Notes: generated from the letters alone by a model not told the origin. Shown: positions 16,483 to 25,883, counted from the first letter of the stretch. The stretch: 64,000 nt of DNA from Aurantimonas sp965217685 (GCA_965217685.1 CBDCIZ010000003.1:2604001-2668000); one strand, 5' to 3'. Numbers and translations are program-made.

Positions 16483-18532
16483 CGTCGCGGCCCGTCCCGA
16501 GAGCACCGAGCAAGCCAAAAAGACCGCTTTCGGCGATGCACTCGCCTTCGACGGTGTCGATGTCGCCTACAGGGTCCGCGGCCGCAACCGGGCGGTCATC
16601 CGCGACCTGTCGCTGATAATCGGGCCTGGCGAGGCCTATGGTCTCGTCGGCGAGTCCGGCTGCGGCAAGTCCACTGCGGCCTTCGCCGCCATGCGCTACC
16701 TCGCCGGCAATGGCCGGGTCACATCCGGTCGCATCACGCTCGCTGGCACCGATGTCATGGCCGCCAGCCAAGCCGAACTCCGGCGTCTTCGCGCCAGCGC
16801 CGTGTCGATGGTCTATCAGGACCCAGGCAAGTCCCTCAATCCGGCGATCCGCGTCGGGCGGCAACTGGAAGAAGTATTCCGCATCGGCGGGGCTTCGGCG
16901 GCCGAGGCGAAGCGCAGCGCGACCGAGATGCTCGACCGGGTCCGCATCGTCGATCCGGCGAGCGTCATGGACCGCTATCCGCATCAGCTCTCCGGTGGCA
17001 TGCAGCAGCGTGTCATCATCGCGATGGCGCTTGCCGCCAATCCGTCCCTCCTGATCCTCGACGAGCCGACGACCGGCCTCGATGTCACGGTCGAGGCGGA
17101 GGTGCTTGACCTCGTCTCGGATCTGAGGCGCGAGACCGGCGCGGCAATCCTGTTCATCAGCCACGATCTCGCGGTCGTGTCGGAGGTCTGCGAGCGCGTC
17201 GGCGTGCTCTATGCCGGAATGCTGGTGGAGGAGGGGAAGACCAGGCAGGTGTTCGGCGCGCCCCGCCATCCCTATACGAAGGCGCTGCTGCGCTGCCTGC
17301 CGTCGGGCGGCCAGCGGAAGGCCGAGGGCAGGCTCGCGACGATCCGCGGCGGCCTGCCGGGGCCGGGCGCAGAGATCAACGGTTGTCCCTTCACGCCGCG
17401 CTGTCCGTTGGCACAGGACATCTGTCACGCCGAGATGCCGAAGCTTCGAACAATCGGGAGCGACGGCCATCTCGCGCGTTGCCATTTCGCCGAGGAGGTT
17501 GCCGAAGCCGCAGTCGCCATTGCGTCCGGCGCGCCGGCCAAGGCTTTCGACTACAGCGGCGAGCCGTTGTTGCAGGCGACCAACGTCGACAAGTCGTTCG
17601 ACGCCGGGCCGCGCACCGTCAGAGCGCTCTGCGATGTCTCTTTCGACCTCTGGCCCGGCGAGACCATCGGCATCGTCGGCGAATCCGGGAGCGGCAAGTC
17701 GACGCTCGCCCGCGTGCTTCTCGGCCTTTCCGAGCCCGATGCCGGTAGCGCGCTGACCCTCAACGGCACGGCGCTGCCGGAAATCCTTGGCAAACGCACG
17801 AGCGAGCAGGTCAAGGCGATCCAGATCGTCTTCCAGAACCCGGATTCGGCGCTCAACCGCTCGCACACCGTGGGCCGCATCATCGGCCGCGCCGCGCGCA
17901 TGCTCTCCGGCGTCAATCGTGGTCGGGCACGCGAGCGGGTGCGGGAACTGGCCGAAGCCGTGCGCCTGCCGCTCTCGGATATCGCAGCCAAGCCACGGCG
18001 CCTGTCCGGTGGCCTCAAGCAACGCGTCGCCATCGCCCGGGCCTTTGCCGGAAAGCCGGACATCGTCGTCTGCGACGAGCCGACCTCGGCCCTCGACGTC
18101 TCGGTGCAGGCGGCGATCCTCAACCTGCTCGTCGATCTCCAGGCCGAGCACGGCACGGCCTATGTCTTCATCTCCCACGATCTCAGCGTCGTGCGCTACG
18201 TTTCCGACCGTATTCTCGTTCTCTACATGGGCCGGGTGATGGAGTTTGGTCCGGCCGCCGAGATCCTGTCGGGGTCGCGCAATCCTTACACGGACACGCT
18301 GCTGGCCGCCGCCCCGTCGTTTGGTGGCAAAGCCAAGGGCCATGTCGAGCTGAAGGGCGAACTGCCGAGCGCCATGGCGGCGCCCGGCGGCTGCGTCTTC
18401 CACAGCCGCTGCCCGCATCGCATCGGCCCGATCTGCGACGAGACCGAGCCGCCGCTCGCCGAAATCGCACCAAATCATGTCGTGCGGTGTCATCTGAAGG
18501 TCGCCGACTTGCCGGGCGCGAAGCTGAGCTGA
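16475..18532 (+). CDS. Fused dual ATP-binding protein of peptide-type ABC transporter (DppD-DppF fusion)
   Basis: Single 685-aa protein with two complete ATPases. Domain 1: GESGCGKST near residue 57, LSGGMQQRVIIAMAL and LLILDEPTTGLD. Domain 2: GESGSGKST near residue 406, LSGGLKQRVAIARAF and IVVCDEPTSALD. Each is followed by the oligopeptide-transporter C-terminal cysteine motif (CPFTPRCPLAQDICH and CVFHSRCPHRIGPICDE). E. coli uses two separate proteins; fusions are common in rhizobia. It is last in the operon. Both sites look catalytically intact. Confidence 0.94.
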   Translation: MTDVAARPESTEQAKKTAFGDALAFDGVDVAYRVRGRNRAVIRDLSLIIGPGEAYGLVGESGCGKSTAAFAAMRYLAGNGRVTSGRITLAGTDVMAASQAELRRLRASAVSMVYQDPGKSLNPAIRVGRQLEEVFRIGGASAAEAKRSATEMLDRVRIVDPASVMDRYPHQLSGGMQQRVIIAMALAANPSLLILDEPTTGLDVTVEAEVLDLVSDLRRETGAAILFISHDLAVVSEVCERVGVLYAGMLVEEGKTRQVFGAPRHPYTKALLRCLPSGGQRKAEGRLATIRGGLPGPGAEINGCPFTPRCPLAQDICHAEMPKLRTIGSDGHLARCHFAEEVAEAAVAIASGAPAKAFDYSGEPLLQATNVDKSFDAGPRTVRALCDVSFDLWPGETIGIVGESGSGKSTLARVLLGLSEPDAGSALTLNGTALPEILGKRTSEQVKAIQIVFQNPDSALNRSHTVGRIIGRAARMLSGVNRGRARERVRELAEAVRLPLSDIAAKPRRLSGGLKQRVAIARAFAGKPDIVVCDEPTSALDVSVQAAILNLLVDLQAEHGTAYVFISHDLSVVRYVSDRILVLYMGRVMEFGPAAEILSGSRNPYTDTLLAAAPSFGGKAKGHVELKGELPSAMAAPGGCVFHSRCPHRIGPICDETEPPLAEIAPNHVVRCHLKVADLPGAKLS

Positions 18533-18634
18533 AAGGCAGACTTGCGCCGTTAGACACTGTCCCGTTCGAGACGGACGGTGTCGATCATCGATGGATCGCG
18601 TCGATCGCCCTACCGGCGCATTTTCGCGTTTTCG

Positions 18635-19006
18635 CTAAAACGCCTCGAAATCGCCGGAAGCAGCCACTTCGCAACGCTTTCCTTCCAGGCGGTCGCGCAT
18701 GTCCGACAGGCGGAGAGCGTCGAAAGCCGCGGCGAAGTCGCGTTGGTCTGCACCGGCCAGCGGTTCGGCCAATCTGTGCATGAATCCAGAAAGTTCACCG
18801 AGCGATTGATGCAGGAGATCGTATTGCTGGAGGCCCGCCGACGTATCCGGGTCCGGCGCTTCGCCGTTGGCGGCCAAGCATAAATTTTCGAGTTCATCGG
18901 CAAGTCGCATCAGACGGGCGATTTCCTCGCCCACCCGATGCATCAGAACCTGGGGCGAGCAATGCTCGGGTGACGGGGTCTGCGTCAGGGTGCTCAGGGA
19001 TTTCAT
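18635..19006 (-). CDS. cheT: CheT-like chemotaxis protein (putative CheY-P phosphatase)
   Basis: Small helical protein of 123 aa directly behind cheD with an ATGA overlap, the position held by cheT in Sinorhizobium meliloti. Residues 63-67 read DLLHQ within LQQYDLLHQSL, matching the DxxxQ catalytic signature of CheZ-type CheY-P phosphatases, here in a predicted amphipathic helix. No other domain is visible. Family knowledge: S. meliloti CheT has been tied to signal termination and adaptation. That this protein dephosphorylates CheY1 or CheY2 is an inference. The assignment rests on synteny plus motif, not on alignment. Confidence 0.72.
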   Translation of the reverse strand: MKSLSTLTQTPSPEHCSPQVLMHRVGEEIARLMRLADELENLCLAANGEAPDPDTSAGLQQYDLLHQSLGELSGFMHRLAEPLAGADQRDFAAAFDALRLSDMRDRLEGKRCEVAASGDFEAF

Positions 19007-19551
19007 AGCAGCTCGAGCTCGCCGGTGTCGCGCAAGGACGCGAATGCCTTGGTGGAAACCGTTTCCGGGACGGCGACACGTGATGCCAGCATGAGCGACT
19101 GGCGCGCACGCCCGGTCCCTGGACAGAATTCGATGCGTCGTCCCTGGGAACCGCCCGTGCTCCCGCCGAGAAACGTGATGTTTTCCATATGGAGGAAGTT
19201 CATGGCGGATTCGACGTTGCGTGTCCCGATATCGCTCAATCCTTCGACCGTTCGGGCGCCCCCGAACACCTTGGCTTCAAGCGCATGCCGCCTTGCGCCC
19301 ATTTTGAGAAGCTCGTTGATGAGCAGCTCCATCAGATAGACGCCGTAGCTTTCCTGCTTGACGCTCGTCGCGACGTTGAGGTCGCCCGGTAAAAGGAAAT
19401 GATTCATCCCGCCGATGCCGGATTCAGGATCGCGAATGCAGGCGGCGACACATGAGCCGAGGAGAGTCGTCAATACGACCTTGTCACCGAGTGCGGCCCG
19501 CGCTTCGCCTTGAACAACATTGATTCGCCGAATGGTGGGATCGCGCCGCAT
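19003..19551 (-). CDS. cheD: Chemoreceptor glutamine deamidase CheD
   Basis: CheD deamidates glutamines in receptor methylation regions and can act with CheY/CheC-type partners. The 182-aa protein has the catalytic cysteine in LLGSCVAACIRD (near residue 31) and histidine in GGMNHFLLPG (near residue 50). VFGGA and the GGxxGRRIEF region complete the family pattern. I chose the ATG of MRRDPTIRRI, which has CAGGAA about 10 nt upstream; an ATG 45 nt earlier is possible and would sit 8 nt after the cheY2 stop. Confidence 0.93.
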   Translation of the reverse strand: MRRDPTIRRINVVQGEARAALGDKVVLTTLLGSCVAACIRDPESGIGGMNHFLLPGDLNVATSVKQESYGVYLMELLINELLKMGARRHALEAKVFGGARTVEGLSDIGTRNVESAMNFLHMENITFLGGSTGGSQGRRIEFCPGTGRARQSLMLASRVAVPETVSTKAFASLRDTGELELL

Positions 19552-19604
19552 CGATCTGTTTTCCTGAGGAGTGAGAAGCGCTGCAGTGCGGAGCATCGAA
19601 TGTC

Positions 19605-19994
19605 TTACTGCAACCGTCCGAGAACGGCCTCGAGCGTTTTTTTCAGCACAGGGACGCTGATCGGCTTGGCGAGGATATTGTTTGCCCCCGCGGCCGCAGC
19701 TCTCTGTATCAAGTCCCGGTCGTTGTTTCCGGTAAGGAAAATGAAAGGAACTTTCTTGGTCGGACCGTAGGATCGAAGAGCACGCAACAACTGCATACCA
19801 TCGAGCTTCGGCATATTGACGTCGGAAATGACGATGTGGCACGGCGTTGACATCATTGCCTTCAAGGCTTCTTCGCCGTCGCAAGCATAGCTGACTTGGC
19901 GAATTCCCAACTCGGCGAGACCTTCGACGATCAGCATTCGGCTCGTGCGATGATCGTCGGCGATCATCACGCGAAGCTGGTTGATAAAGCTCAT
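19605..19994 (-). CDS. cheY2: Chemotaxis response regulator CheY2-type
   Basis: Single receiver domain of 129 aa. Acidic pair D13-D14, phosphorylated aspartate D58 (VISDVNMPKLDG), the conserved Thr in IFLTGNND, and Lys in NNILAKPIS. Its place between cheB and cheD and its sequence resemble rhizobial CheY2, the form that binds the flagellar motor and slows it. Closely packed with cheD. Confidence 0.9.
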   Translation of the reverse strand: MSFINQLRVMIADDHRTSRMLIVEGLAELGIRQVSYACDGEEALKAMMSTPCHIVISDVNMPKLDGMQLLRALRSYGPTKKVPFIFLTGNNDRDLIQRAAAAGANNILAKPISVPVLKKTLEAVLGRLQ

Positions 19995-20081
19995 GATGCG
20001 ATCCTTGATGGTTCGGAAGCTGTCGAATTCTACCGTTAGTGAAAAGAAGTGAATAAAGCCTGACGGTTGGGGGTGGGTCTT

Positions 20082-21107
20082 TTAACCGAAAAGCTCTTGC
20101 GTTATGCGTTGCAGAGGCACTTGCTTTGCGGCACCTCCGCGTTCGAAGGCTACTCGCGGCATGCCGTAGACCAGGGAGGTCGCCTCGTCCTGGGCGAGCG
20201 TCCTGGCGCCCTTGTTGCGCAGCGCCAGGAGGCCCTCGGCCCCGTCCCAACCGAGGCCCGTGAGGACAGCGGCGGCGGTGCGACCGCAATCGGCCGCGGC
20301 GATGGAATGGAACAGGACATCGACCGATGGGCGGTGGCCGTTGACCGGATCGGAGTCGAGAACGCGGCACGACAGCCGACCCTTCGTGCCGCGAACGGTC
20401 AGATGCCGTCCACCGCTCGCCAGATAGATATGACCGGGTTCGGCGACCGTACCGTTCGTTGCTTCCCGAACGGTCGCCTTCGACGACCGGTCGAGGCGGG
20501 CCGCGAATGAAGCGGAGAACGCTGCCGGCAGGTGCTGGACGATGAGGGTCGGAGGGCATCGCGCGGGAAAGCTCGACACGACCTGGATAAGAGCTTCGAC
20601 GCCACCGGTCGACGCGCCGATCGCGATGAGATCAGGCCAGTTCGCCTCGTTCGTGGCTTTGACGTCCGGCGTCGTTCCGGCCGACCGTCCCGAGTCGGAT
20701 CGGGCCACCACGCGGGAACTGGCACCCGCTGCTTCGCAAACGATGTCGGCGAGGCGATCGAGCGATCGGGGGTTCTCCGCATTCGGCTTCGAGATGCAGT
20801 CGAAGGCACCGATCTCCAGCGCCTCGATCGTCAAGTTCGTGCCAGGTCCCGTCAAGGTCGAAACCATGACGACGGGGGTCGGCCGCAGCCGCATGATCTT
20901 TTCAAGGAAATCCATGCCGTTCATGCCCGGCATTTCGACGTCGAGGGTGATGACGTCGGGCACAAGCGTCTTGATCTGCTGGCGGGCCTCGAGCGGATTG
21001 GCGGCTGCGCCCACGACGACGATCCGGGGGTCTTCGGAGAGCTTTCGGCTGAGAATGGCTCGCATGGTCGGCGAATCGTCGACAACGAGAACGCTGACCG
21101 TCTTCAT
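20082..21107 (-). CDS. cheB: Protein-glutamate methylesterase CheB
   Basis: Removes receptor methyl groups after phosphorylation by CheA. The receiver domain has D10-D11 and phosphorylated D56 (ITLDVEMPGMNG). The methylesterase domain has the triad S166 (GASTGGVEA), H192 (VQHLPAAFSASFA) and D288 (TGLGWDGAEG). The start ATG at 21107 has GGGAGGA 6 nt upstream and overlaps the cheR stop (ATGA), which excludes the longer frame. Full length, 341 aa, no missing key residue. Confidence 0.95.
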   Translation of the reverse strand: MKTVSVLVVDDSPTMRAILSRKLSEDPRIVVVGAAANPLEARQQIKTLVPDVITLDVEMPGMNGMDFLEKIMRLRPTPVVMVSTLTGPGTNLTIEALEIGAFDCISKPNAENPRSLDRLADIVCEAAGASSRVVARSDSGRSAGTTPDVKATNEANWPDLIAIGASTGGVEALIQVVSSFPARCPPTLIVQHLPAAFSASFAARLDRSSKATVREATNGTVAEPGHIYLASGGRHLTVRGTKGRLSCRVLDSDPVNGHRPSVDVLFHSIAAADCGRTAAAVLTGLGWDGAEGLLALRNKGARTLAQDEATSLVYGMPRVAFERGGAAKQVPLQRITQELFG

Positions 21108-21994
21108 GTACGGTCCTCCCGGCCTTTCAGGCGATAGGCGGTGGTTCCGCAAAGTTCCATTCGTTCGGCCGATTGACCGCTCAGCCGTTCGGAGTGGCCG
21201 AGATAAAGCCATCCGCCCGGAGACAGCTGGTCGCAGAAGCGGTTCCACAGGCGCTCACGGGTCGGTGGATCGAAATAGATCGTCACGTTACGGCAGAAGA
21301 TCGCCTGAAACGTGCCCTTGATCGGCCAGGAACCGTTGAGATTGAGTTCGCGAAAGGCGATCAACTTGCGCATGTCGTCATGCACGACATGGTCGCTGCC
21401 GTCCCGGTGGAACCAGCGTCGGCGCAATTCCGTCGGCACGCCCTCGATCGCTTGATCGCCGTACCGGCCGATGCGGGCGAACTCGATGATATTGGGATCG
21501 ATGTCGGATGCCAGGATGCGGATGTCGTGGTCGCATGCGGAGGGCAGCAGCGACAGGAGCGTCGCCGCGATCGAGTAGGGTTCCGAGCCGTTGGAGCAGC
21601 CGGCCGACCAGATGCGGACACGTGTGCCGCGCTTGGCCGCTTCGAGAAGCGGCGGCAGGACGTCGTTCTTCAGATATTCGAAGTGATGCATCTCGCGGAA
21701 GAATTGCGTGACGTTCGTCGTCAACGCGGCGAGCATCATCACGCGCTCGCTTGCGCCCTGGGCGCCCGAGACGTGGGCGCAATAATCCTTGAAGCTCGCT
21801 ATGCCCAGCGTTCTCAGCCTTTTGGCCAGCCGCGAATACACCAGAGCCGATTTGGAGGAGGGGAGGTTGATCCCCGAATCCTCGTAGATGATTGCGGCGA
21901 CCTGCGCGAAATCCTTCTCAGTCAGGCAGAATTCGCCCTGCGGCGCTGGTGTCCCAGCTCTGGATCTTGCAACGGATTGGGTCGTCATTTTCAT
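21104..21994 (-). CDS. cheR: Chemoreceptor methyltransferase CheR
   Basis: SAM-dependent methyltransferase of about 296 aa that methylates receptor glutamates. The N-terminal helical domain has FAQVAAIIYEDSGINLPSSK. The catalytic domain shows the conserved TTNVTQFFRE segment, the SAM site RIWSAGCSNGSEPYS and the FCRNVTIYF motif. The likely start is the ATG at 21994; a second ATG two codons in and an upstream GTG/ATG near 22039 are alternatives, as no start has a strong ribosome site. The neighbouring MCP ends in WEEF, a probable CheR docking peptide. Confidence 0.93.
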   Translation of the reverse strand: MKMTTQSVARSRAGTPAPQGEFCLTEKDFAQVAAIIYEDSGINLPSSKSALVYSRLAKRLRTLGIASFKDYCAHVSGAQGASERVMMLAALTTNVTQFFREMHHFEYLKNDVLPPLLEAAKRGTRVRIWSAGCSNGSEPYSIAATLLSLLPSACDHDIRILASDIDPNIIEFARIGRYGDQAIEGVPTELRRRWFHRDGSDHVVHDDMRKLIAFRELNLNGSWPIKGTFQAIFCRNVTIYFDPPTRERLWNRFCDQLSPGGWLYLGHSERLSGQSAERMELCGTTAYRLKGREDRT

Positions 21995-22051
21995 CTCGTC
22001 AGCGTTCAAACGACGGGCCGCTCCACGATCGACGACCATGGCAAACGTCGA

Positions 22052-22531
22052 TCAGGCAGCCAGGCTGGCCGTTTCGCCCGACGGCAGCAGGCCGCTTACG
22101 CCGATCACGGAGATCAGGCGGTTCTCGATCGCGATGACGCCCTTGACGAACTTCGTCACGACCTCGGAGGCGAAGTCGGGGGCAGGCTGCATGTGCTCGT
22201 CGCCGACGGTCATGATATCCGACACGGCATCGACCAGAAGACCGACGAGCTGCTTGTCGCAATTGCAGACGATGACGACCGAGCGAGCGGTCGGCTCTGT
22301 CCGCCCGAAACCGAAACGCAGTGAAAGATCGAGGATCGGCAGCACCGTTCCGCGAAGGTTGATGACCCCGGTCACGAAGCCCGGTGCGTGGGGCAAGGGC
22401 GTGGCAGCCGAAAAGCCGCGGATCTCGCGCACCGAGCGGATGTCGATGCAGAACTCCTGTTTCGCCATTCGAAATATGACGAGTTCGCTGACATCCACGC
22501 TTTCATACTTGGTTTTTTCGGTCACGGTCAT
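22052..22531 (-). CDS. cheW: Chemotaxis coupling protein CheW
   Basis: Adaptor of 159 aa linking receptors to CheA. Family marks: LVIFRMAKQEFCIDI near residue 17, REIRG near residue 35, GVINLRGTVLPILDL near residue 55, and LLVDAVSDI near residue 97. It lies between cheY1 and cheR; the 136-nt gap from the cheY1 stop is larger than the other junctions here. Confidence 0.95.
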   Translation of the reverse strand: MTVTEKTKYESVDVSELVIFRMAKQEFCIDIRSVREIRGFSAATPLPHAPGFVTGVINLRGTVLPILDLSLRFGFGRTEPTARSVVIVCNCDKQLVGLLVDAVSDIMTVGDEHMQPAPDFASEVVTKFVKGVIAIENRLISVIGVSGLLPSGETASLAA

Positions 22532-22667
22532 TCTCGCTTGACGTGCAGGAGTAATCGGGTTGGTCGAGAGGCGGGTTGCGGGTGACGTGCGCTTGCAGCT
22601 TCTTTGTCGTCGCGCGGGCGAGGCCTGTTTCGCGGTGGTGGCCTGGATTTCGTCTGCAGCGGGAGGG

Positions 22668-23030
22668 TCAGGCCGAGACGCGATTGATCGCGTCGACGAG
22701 CTTGGTGGGATCGAATGGCTTTACGATCCAGCCCGTCGCGCCGGCCTGCTTTGCGCGGGCCTTCTTGGCGGCGTCGCTTTCCGTCGTCAGCACCAGGATC
22801 GGGATGGCGCGCTTGGCATCGTCGCGGCGGATTTCCTCGATCAATTGCAGACCGTCCATTCGCGGCATGTTGACGTCCGTTACGATCACGTCGGGCGCGC
22901 AGCTCTTCAAGACCTCCAGGCCATGCACGCCGTCTTCGGCCTGCACGACGTTGAAGCCGGAGTCCGAAAGCGCCTGGCGGAGCATCTCGCGCATGGTTCG
23001 CGAGTCGTCGACGGTCAGGATCGTTTTCAT
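22668..23030 (-). CDS. cheY1: Chemotaxis response regulator CheY1-type
   Basis: Single receiver domain of 120 aa with D8-D9, phosphorylated D52 (VTDVNMPRMDG), Thr in LVLTTESD and Lys in GWIVKPFDP. It directly follows the STAS gene with an ATGA overlap. In S. meliloti the equivalent CheY1 acts as a phosphate sink draining CheA, helped by the STAS protein CheS; the same role is inferred here from gene order. Confidence 0.9.
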   Translation of the reverse strand: MKTILTVDDSRTMREMLRQALSDSGFNVVQAEDGVHGLEVLKSCAPDVIVTDVNMPRMDGLQLIEEIRRDDAKRAIPILVLTTESDAAKKARAKQAGATGWIVKPFDPTKLVDAINRVSA

Positions 23031-23371
23031 GCTGCCATTCCTTTTCCAGCGGTCGCGTCGGCAACCTGAAGATCATTGACGGAGAGGCCGAACAGCACGA
23101 GCCCGGCGATCAGTTTGCTCGATGGGTTGTCGATCGAGAGGCGGCGCCCTTCGTCGGCGAAACTCCGGGCGGCCGACAGCAGCACCTGAAGGCAAAGGCC
23201 GCCGATCGTGTCGACATTCGAGCCGTCGAGGACGACTTCGGCACCGTCAGTGGCGAGCAAGGCAAGCTTGAGCGGTTCTGCCGCGCGCACGTCGAGTATC
23301 GGTGCGAGGGAAACCGCGACGTTTGCTGTGGCGCTGGAACTGTCGTTTGGCAATGTCATCGAATTTTCCAC
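23027..23371 (-). CDS. STAS-domain protein, CheS-like
   Basis: 114-aa protein with an STAS fold pattern: VSLAPILDVRAAEPLKLAL, then GAEVVLDGSNVDTIGGLCLQ and a helix with SAARSFADEGRR. In S. meliloti a small STAS protein, CheS, is encoded beside cheY1 and helps CheA bind CheY1; here it also overlaps cheY1 (ATGA). A GTG at 23371 and an ATG at 23359 are both possible starts. A 226-nt gap separates it from cheA, so it may have its own promoter. Confidence 0.75.
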   Translation of the reverse strand: MENSMTLPNDSSSATANVAVSLAPILDVRAAEPLKLALLATDGAEVVLDGSNVDTIGGLCLQVLLSAARSFADEGRRLSIDNPSSKLIAGLVLFGLSVNDLQVADATAGKGMAA

Positions 23372-23597
23372 TTGTGCCCTAAACCTGACGTTTCATCCGA
23401 TATTGATGCAGAAGTTATTACGAAAGACGTAAGTCGGCGAAGACAGCGCCAGTACCGACGATTTTCTGTTGAATTCTGTGAGTTGGCATCGTCGAGGATC
23501 ACTTAGACTTACGCCGGTGCTTGATTTTTGCCGCGTCATATCGGCGCTGGGAGGCATCGTCGCAACATGTGGGGCGGGTGGGCGAGGACATGCGCGC

Positions 23598-25883
23598 TCA
23601 TGCGGCGACGGGCAGGGCGGCGCCGCGGTTTCTGGCGTTATCGGCCATGGTGTCGACGTCGATGATCAGCGCCACGCGGCCGTCACCGAGGATCGTTGCG
23701 GCAGCAATGCCGGGCACCCGGCCGTAATTGGCTTCGAGGCTCTTGATGACCACCTGCCGCTGTCCCTGGATCGCATCGAAGAGCAGGCCGAAGATCTGGC
23801 CGTTCTCCGTTTCGGCGAGAATGATCACGCTGGTCGTCGGATCGGCAGTCGTGTTCCGGTAGCCCAGGTGATTGGCCACGTCGACGATCGGGATGAAGCT
23901 GTCGCGCACTTTGATGACGCTGCTGTTGCCGCCGAAGGCTTTGATTTCGTCGCTTTCCGGCCGCAGCGTCTCGATGATCGCCGTCAGCGGCACCACCAGC
24001 GTCTCGCTGCCGCTTGTGACGATCATGCCATCGAGCACCGCCAGGGTAAGCGGAAGGCTGAGCGTGAAGAGTGAACCCTTGCCTGGGATCGACGAGATGG
24101 AGATGCGCCCGCCGAGCGCCTGGATCGACCGCTTCACGACATCCATGCCGACGCCGCGCCCCGACAGTTCGGAGACCTCCGCGCGGGTCGAGAAGCCGGG
24201 AAGGAAGATCAGATTGTCGATCTCGTCATCGGTCAAGGTCGCATCGGCCGCGATGAGGCCCTTTGAAACGGCGATGTCGAAAACCACCTTGCGGTTGATG
24301 CCGGCACCGTCGTCGCCGATTTCGATCACGATGCGGCCGGATCGGTGCATGGCGGCGACTCGTACGGTCCCGGTCTCCGGCTTGCCGGCGGCCAGCCGCT
24401 CATCCGGCGTCTCGAGCCCATGGTCGATTGCATTGCGGATCATGTGGGTCAAGGGATCCGAAAGCCGTTCGATGACGGTTTTGTCGACTTCGGTCGTTTC
24501 GCCCTCGGTCACGAGGCGAACTTCCTTGCCGGTCGCATCGGCGACTTCGCGAACCAGGCGAGGGAGTTTCTGGAAGACCGACTTGACCTGCTGCGCGCGG
24601 ATCGACATCACGCATTCCTGCATGCTGCGGGTCAGCTGCTCGAGCTCGTCGAGTCCGACCGCGACTTCCGAAGCGGCCGCAAGGCCGGCTTGCCCGACGC
24701 GCTGGGCGAGCATCACCTGCTGGATGACCAACTCGCCGACGAGGTCGATGAGATGGTCGACGCGGGCAAGATCGACACGGATGGTCGGCTTGGCCACATT
24801 CGCCGCTGCATCATTGGCCGCGGCTGCTGGTTTTGCCGGTTTTGCTGCCGCCTGTTCTGCCTGCGGTACGGCAAGCGATTCCGTTGCAGCAGACGCGGCC
24901 GGTTCCGCCTGCTCCGCGGTGGCGTTGGCCGGCGCGGAAATTTCCGCCGGGGCAGGCATCAGCGCGAGTTTAGGGTTCAATGCGTCGAGCAGAGAGGCTG
25001 CGGCTTCCGACTCGCTGGGCGCGTATGGTTTGTCTGATGGAGGCGTCTCCGCCTGCCCGCTCGTCAAGCTGGCCATCAGCAGGGCGAATTCCTCGTCGAC
25101 CGCATCGCTGGGAAGGCTGAGATCCGCATCGGATACTCCGTTTTCGCAGACGAGCGTCAATTCGCAGTCGCCTTCGACGAACTCGAAAACTTCCCGGACG
25201 GACGATTCGCTGGCGCTCGTCGAAAGTTCGATGGTGAACGAGAGATAGGACGTTTCGGGATCGAGGTCGTCGAGTGGCGGAAGATCGTCGAAATTGGTCG
25301 TGACTGTTGCGGTGCCGAGGGCGCCAAGCTCGCGGATCAGGCGGGCGCTTTCATTGGCGTTGGCATAAAGCGAATCATGCGGCGTAAAGGTGATGACGTA
25401 GTTGATCGTGTCTTCGGACGGCGCGAAGATATCGTCGAGATCGATTGCGACCGGGACGAATTCAAAGGCCGGCTCGTTCGCGTCTGCCGCTTGATGGGAA
25501 TGTCCCGCGAGCTCGCGCAGCTCTTCAATCAGGGTCGCGGTGTGTTCGGCATTAATCTCGCCCCCATCTCGTGCGCAGGTCACCAGATCGTTGAGCGTAT
25601 CTGCCGAGCGAAGAAGAATACGCATGACCCCCGCGTCGGGCTCCAGCGTGTCGCTTCGAACCTTGTCGAGAACGGTTTCGAACACATGGGCGAACGCGAC
25701 GAGATCGGTGAGTTCGAAAGCGCCTGCACCGCCTTTGATCGAGTGGACGGCACGGAACACGGCGTTGACCGTCTCGCTGTCGGTTTCTCCCTGCTCCATG
25801 GCCAAGAGACCCGTCTCGAGCTCCATCAACTGCTCCGCGCACTCTTCGAAGAAGGTATCGCGAATGTCGGCCATTGTGCTCAT
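23598..25883 (-). CDS. cheA: Chemotaxis histidine kinase CheA
   Basis: 761-aa cytoplasmic kinase. P1 phosphotransfer domain with phosphorylated His near residue 47 (FRAVHSIKGGAGAFEL). A possible P2 domain at about 160-255, then an Ala/Pro-rich linker at about 270-365. P3 dimerisation (VDLARVDHLIDLVGEL) near residue 370; P4 ATPase with the N-box (HMIRNAIDHGLETPDER) near 480 and GDDGAGI near 525; the C-terminal CheW-like domain. All catalytic elements are present. The ATG at 25883 was preferred to a TTG two codons upstream; ADIRDTFFEECAEQL then aligns with usual CheA starts. Confidence 0.95.
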   Translation of the reverse strand: MSTMADIRDTFFEECAEQLMELETGLLAMEQGETDSETVNAVFRAVHSIKGGAGAFELTDLVAFAHVFETVLDKVRSDTLEPDAGVMRILLRSADTLNDLVTCARDGGEINAEHTATLIEELRELAGHSHQAADANEPAFEFVPVAIDLDDIFAPSEDTINYVITFTPHDSLYANANESARLIRELGALGTATVTTNFDDLPPLDDLDPETSYLSFTIELSTSASESSVREVFEFVEGDCELTLVCENGVSDADLSLPSDAVDEEFALLMASLTSGQAETPPSDKPYAPSESEAAASLLDALNPKLALMPAPAEISAPANATAEQAEPAASAATESLAVPQAEQAAAKPAKPAAAANDAAANVAKPTIRVDLARVDHLIDLVGELVIQQVMLAQRVGQAGLAAASEVAVGLDELEQLTRSMQECVMSIRAQQVKSVFQKLPRLVREVADATGKEVRLVTEGETTEVDKTVIERLSDPLTHMIRNAIDHGLETPDERLAAGKPETGTVRVAAMHRSGRIVIEIGDDGAGINRKVVFDIAVSKGLIAADATLTDDEIDNLIFLPGFSTRAEVSELSGRGVGMDVVKRSIQALGGRISISSIPGKGSLFTLSLPLTLAVLDGMIVTSGSETLVVPLTAIIETLRPESDEIKAFGGNSSVIKVRDSFIPIVDVANHLGYRNTTADPTTSVIILAETENGQIFGLLFDAIQGQRQVVIKSLEANYGRVPGIAAATILGDGRVALIIDVDTMADNARNRGAALPVAA

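Noticed and set aside
16439..18493. Minus-strand open frame of 684 codons
   Set aside because: Shadow of the fused ATPase gene; no recognisable motif.
18626..18643. Small hairpin gcgtttt/aaaacgc at the end of cheT
   Set aside because: Only 7-bp A/T-rich arms and it overlaps the stop codon; too weak to call a terminator.
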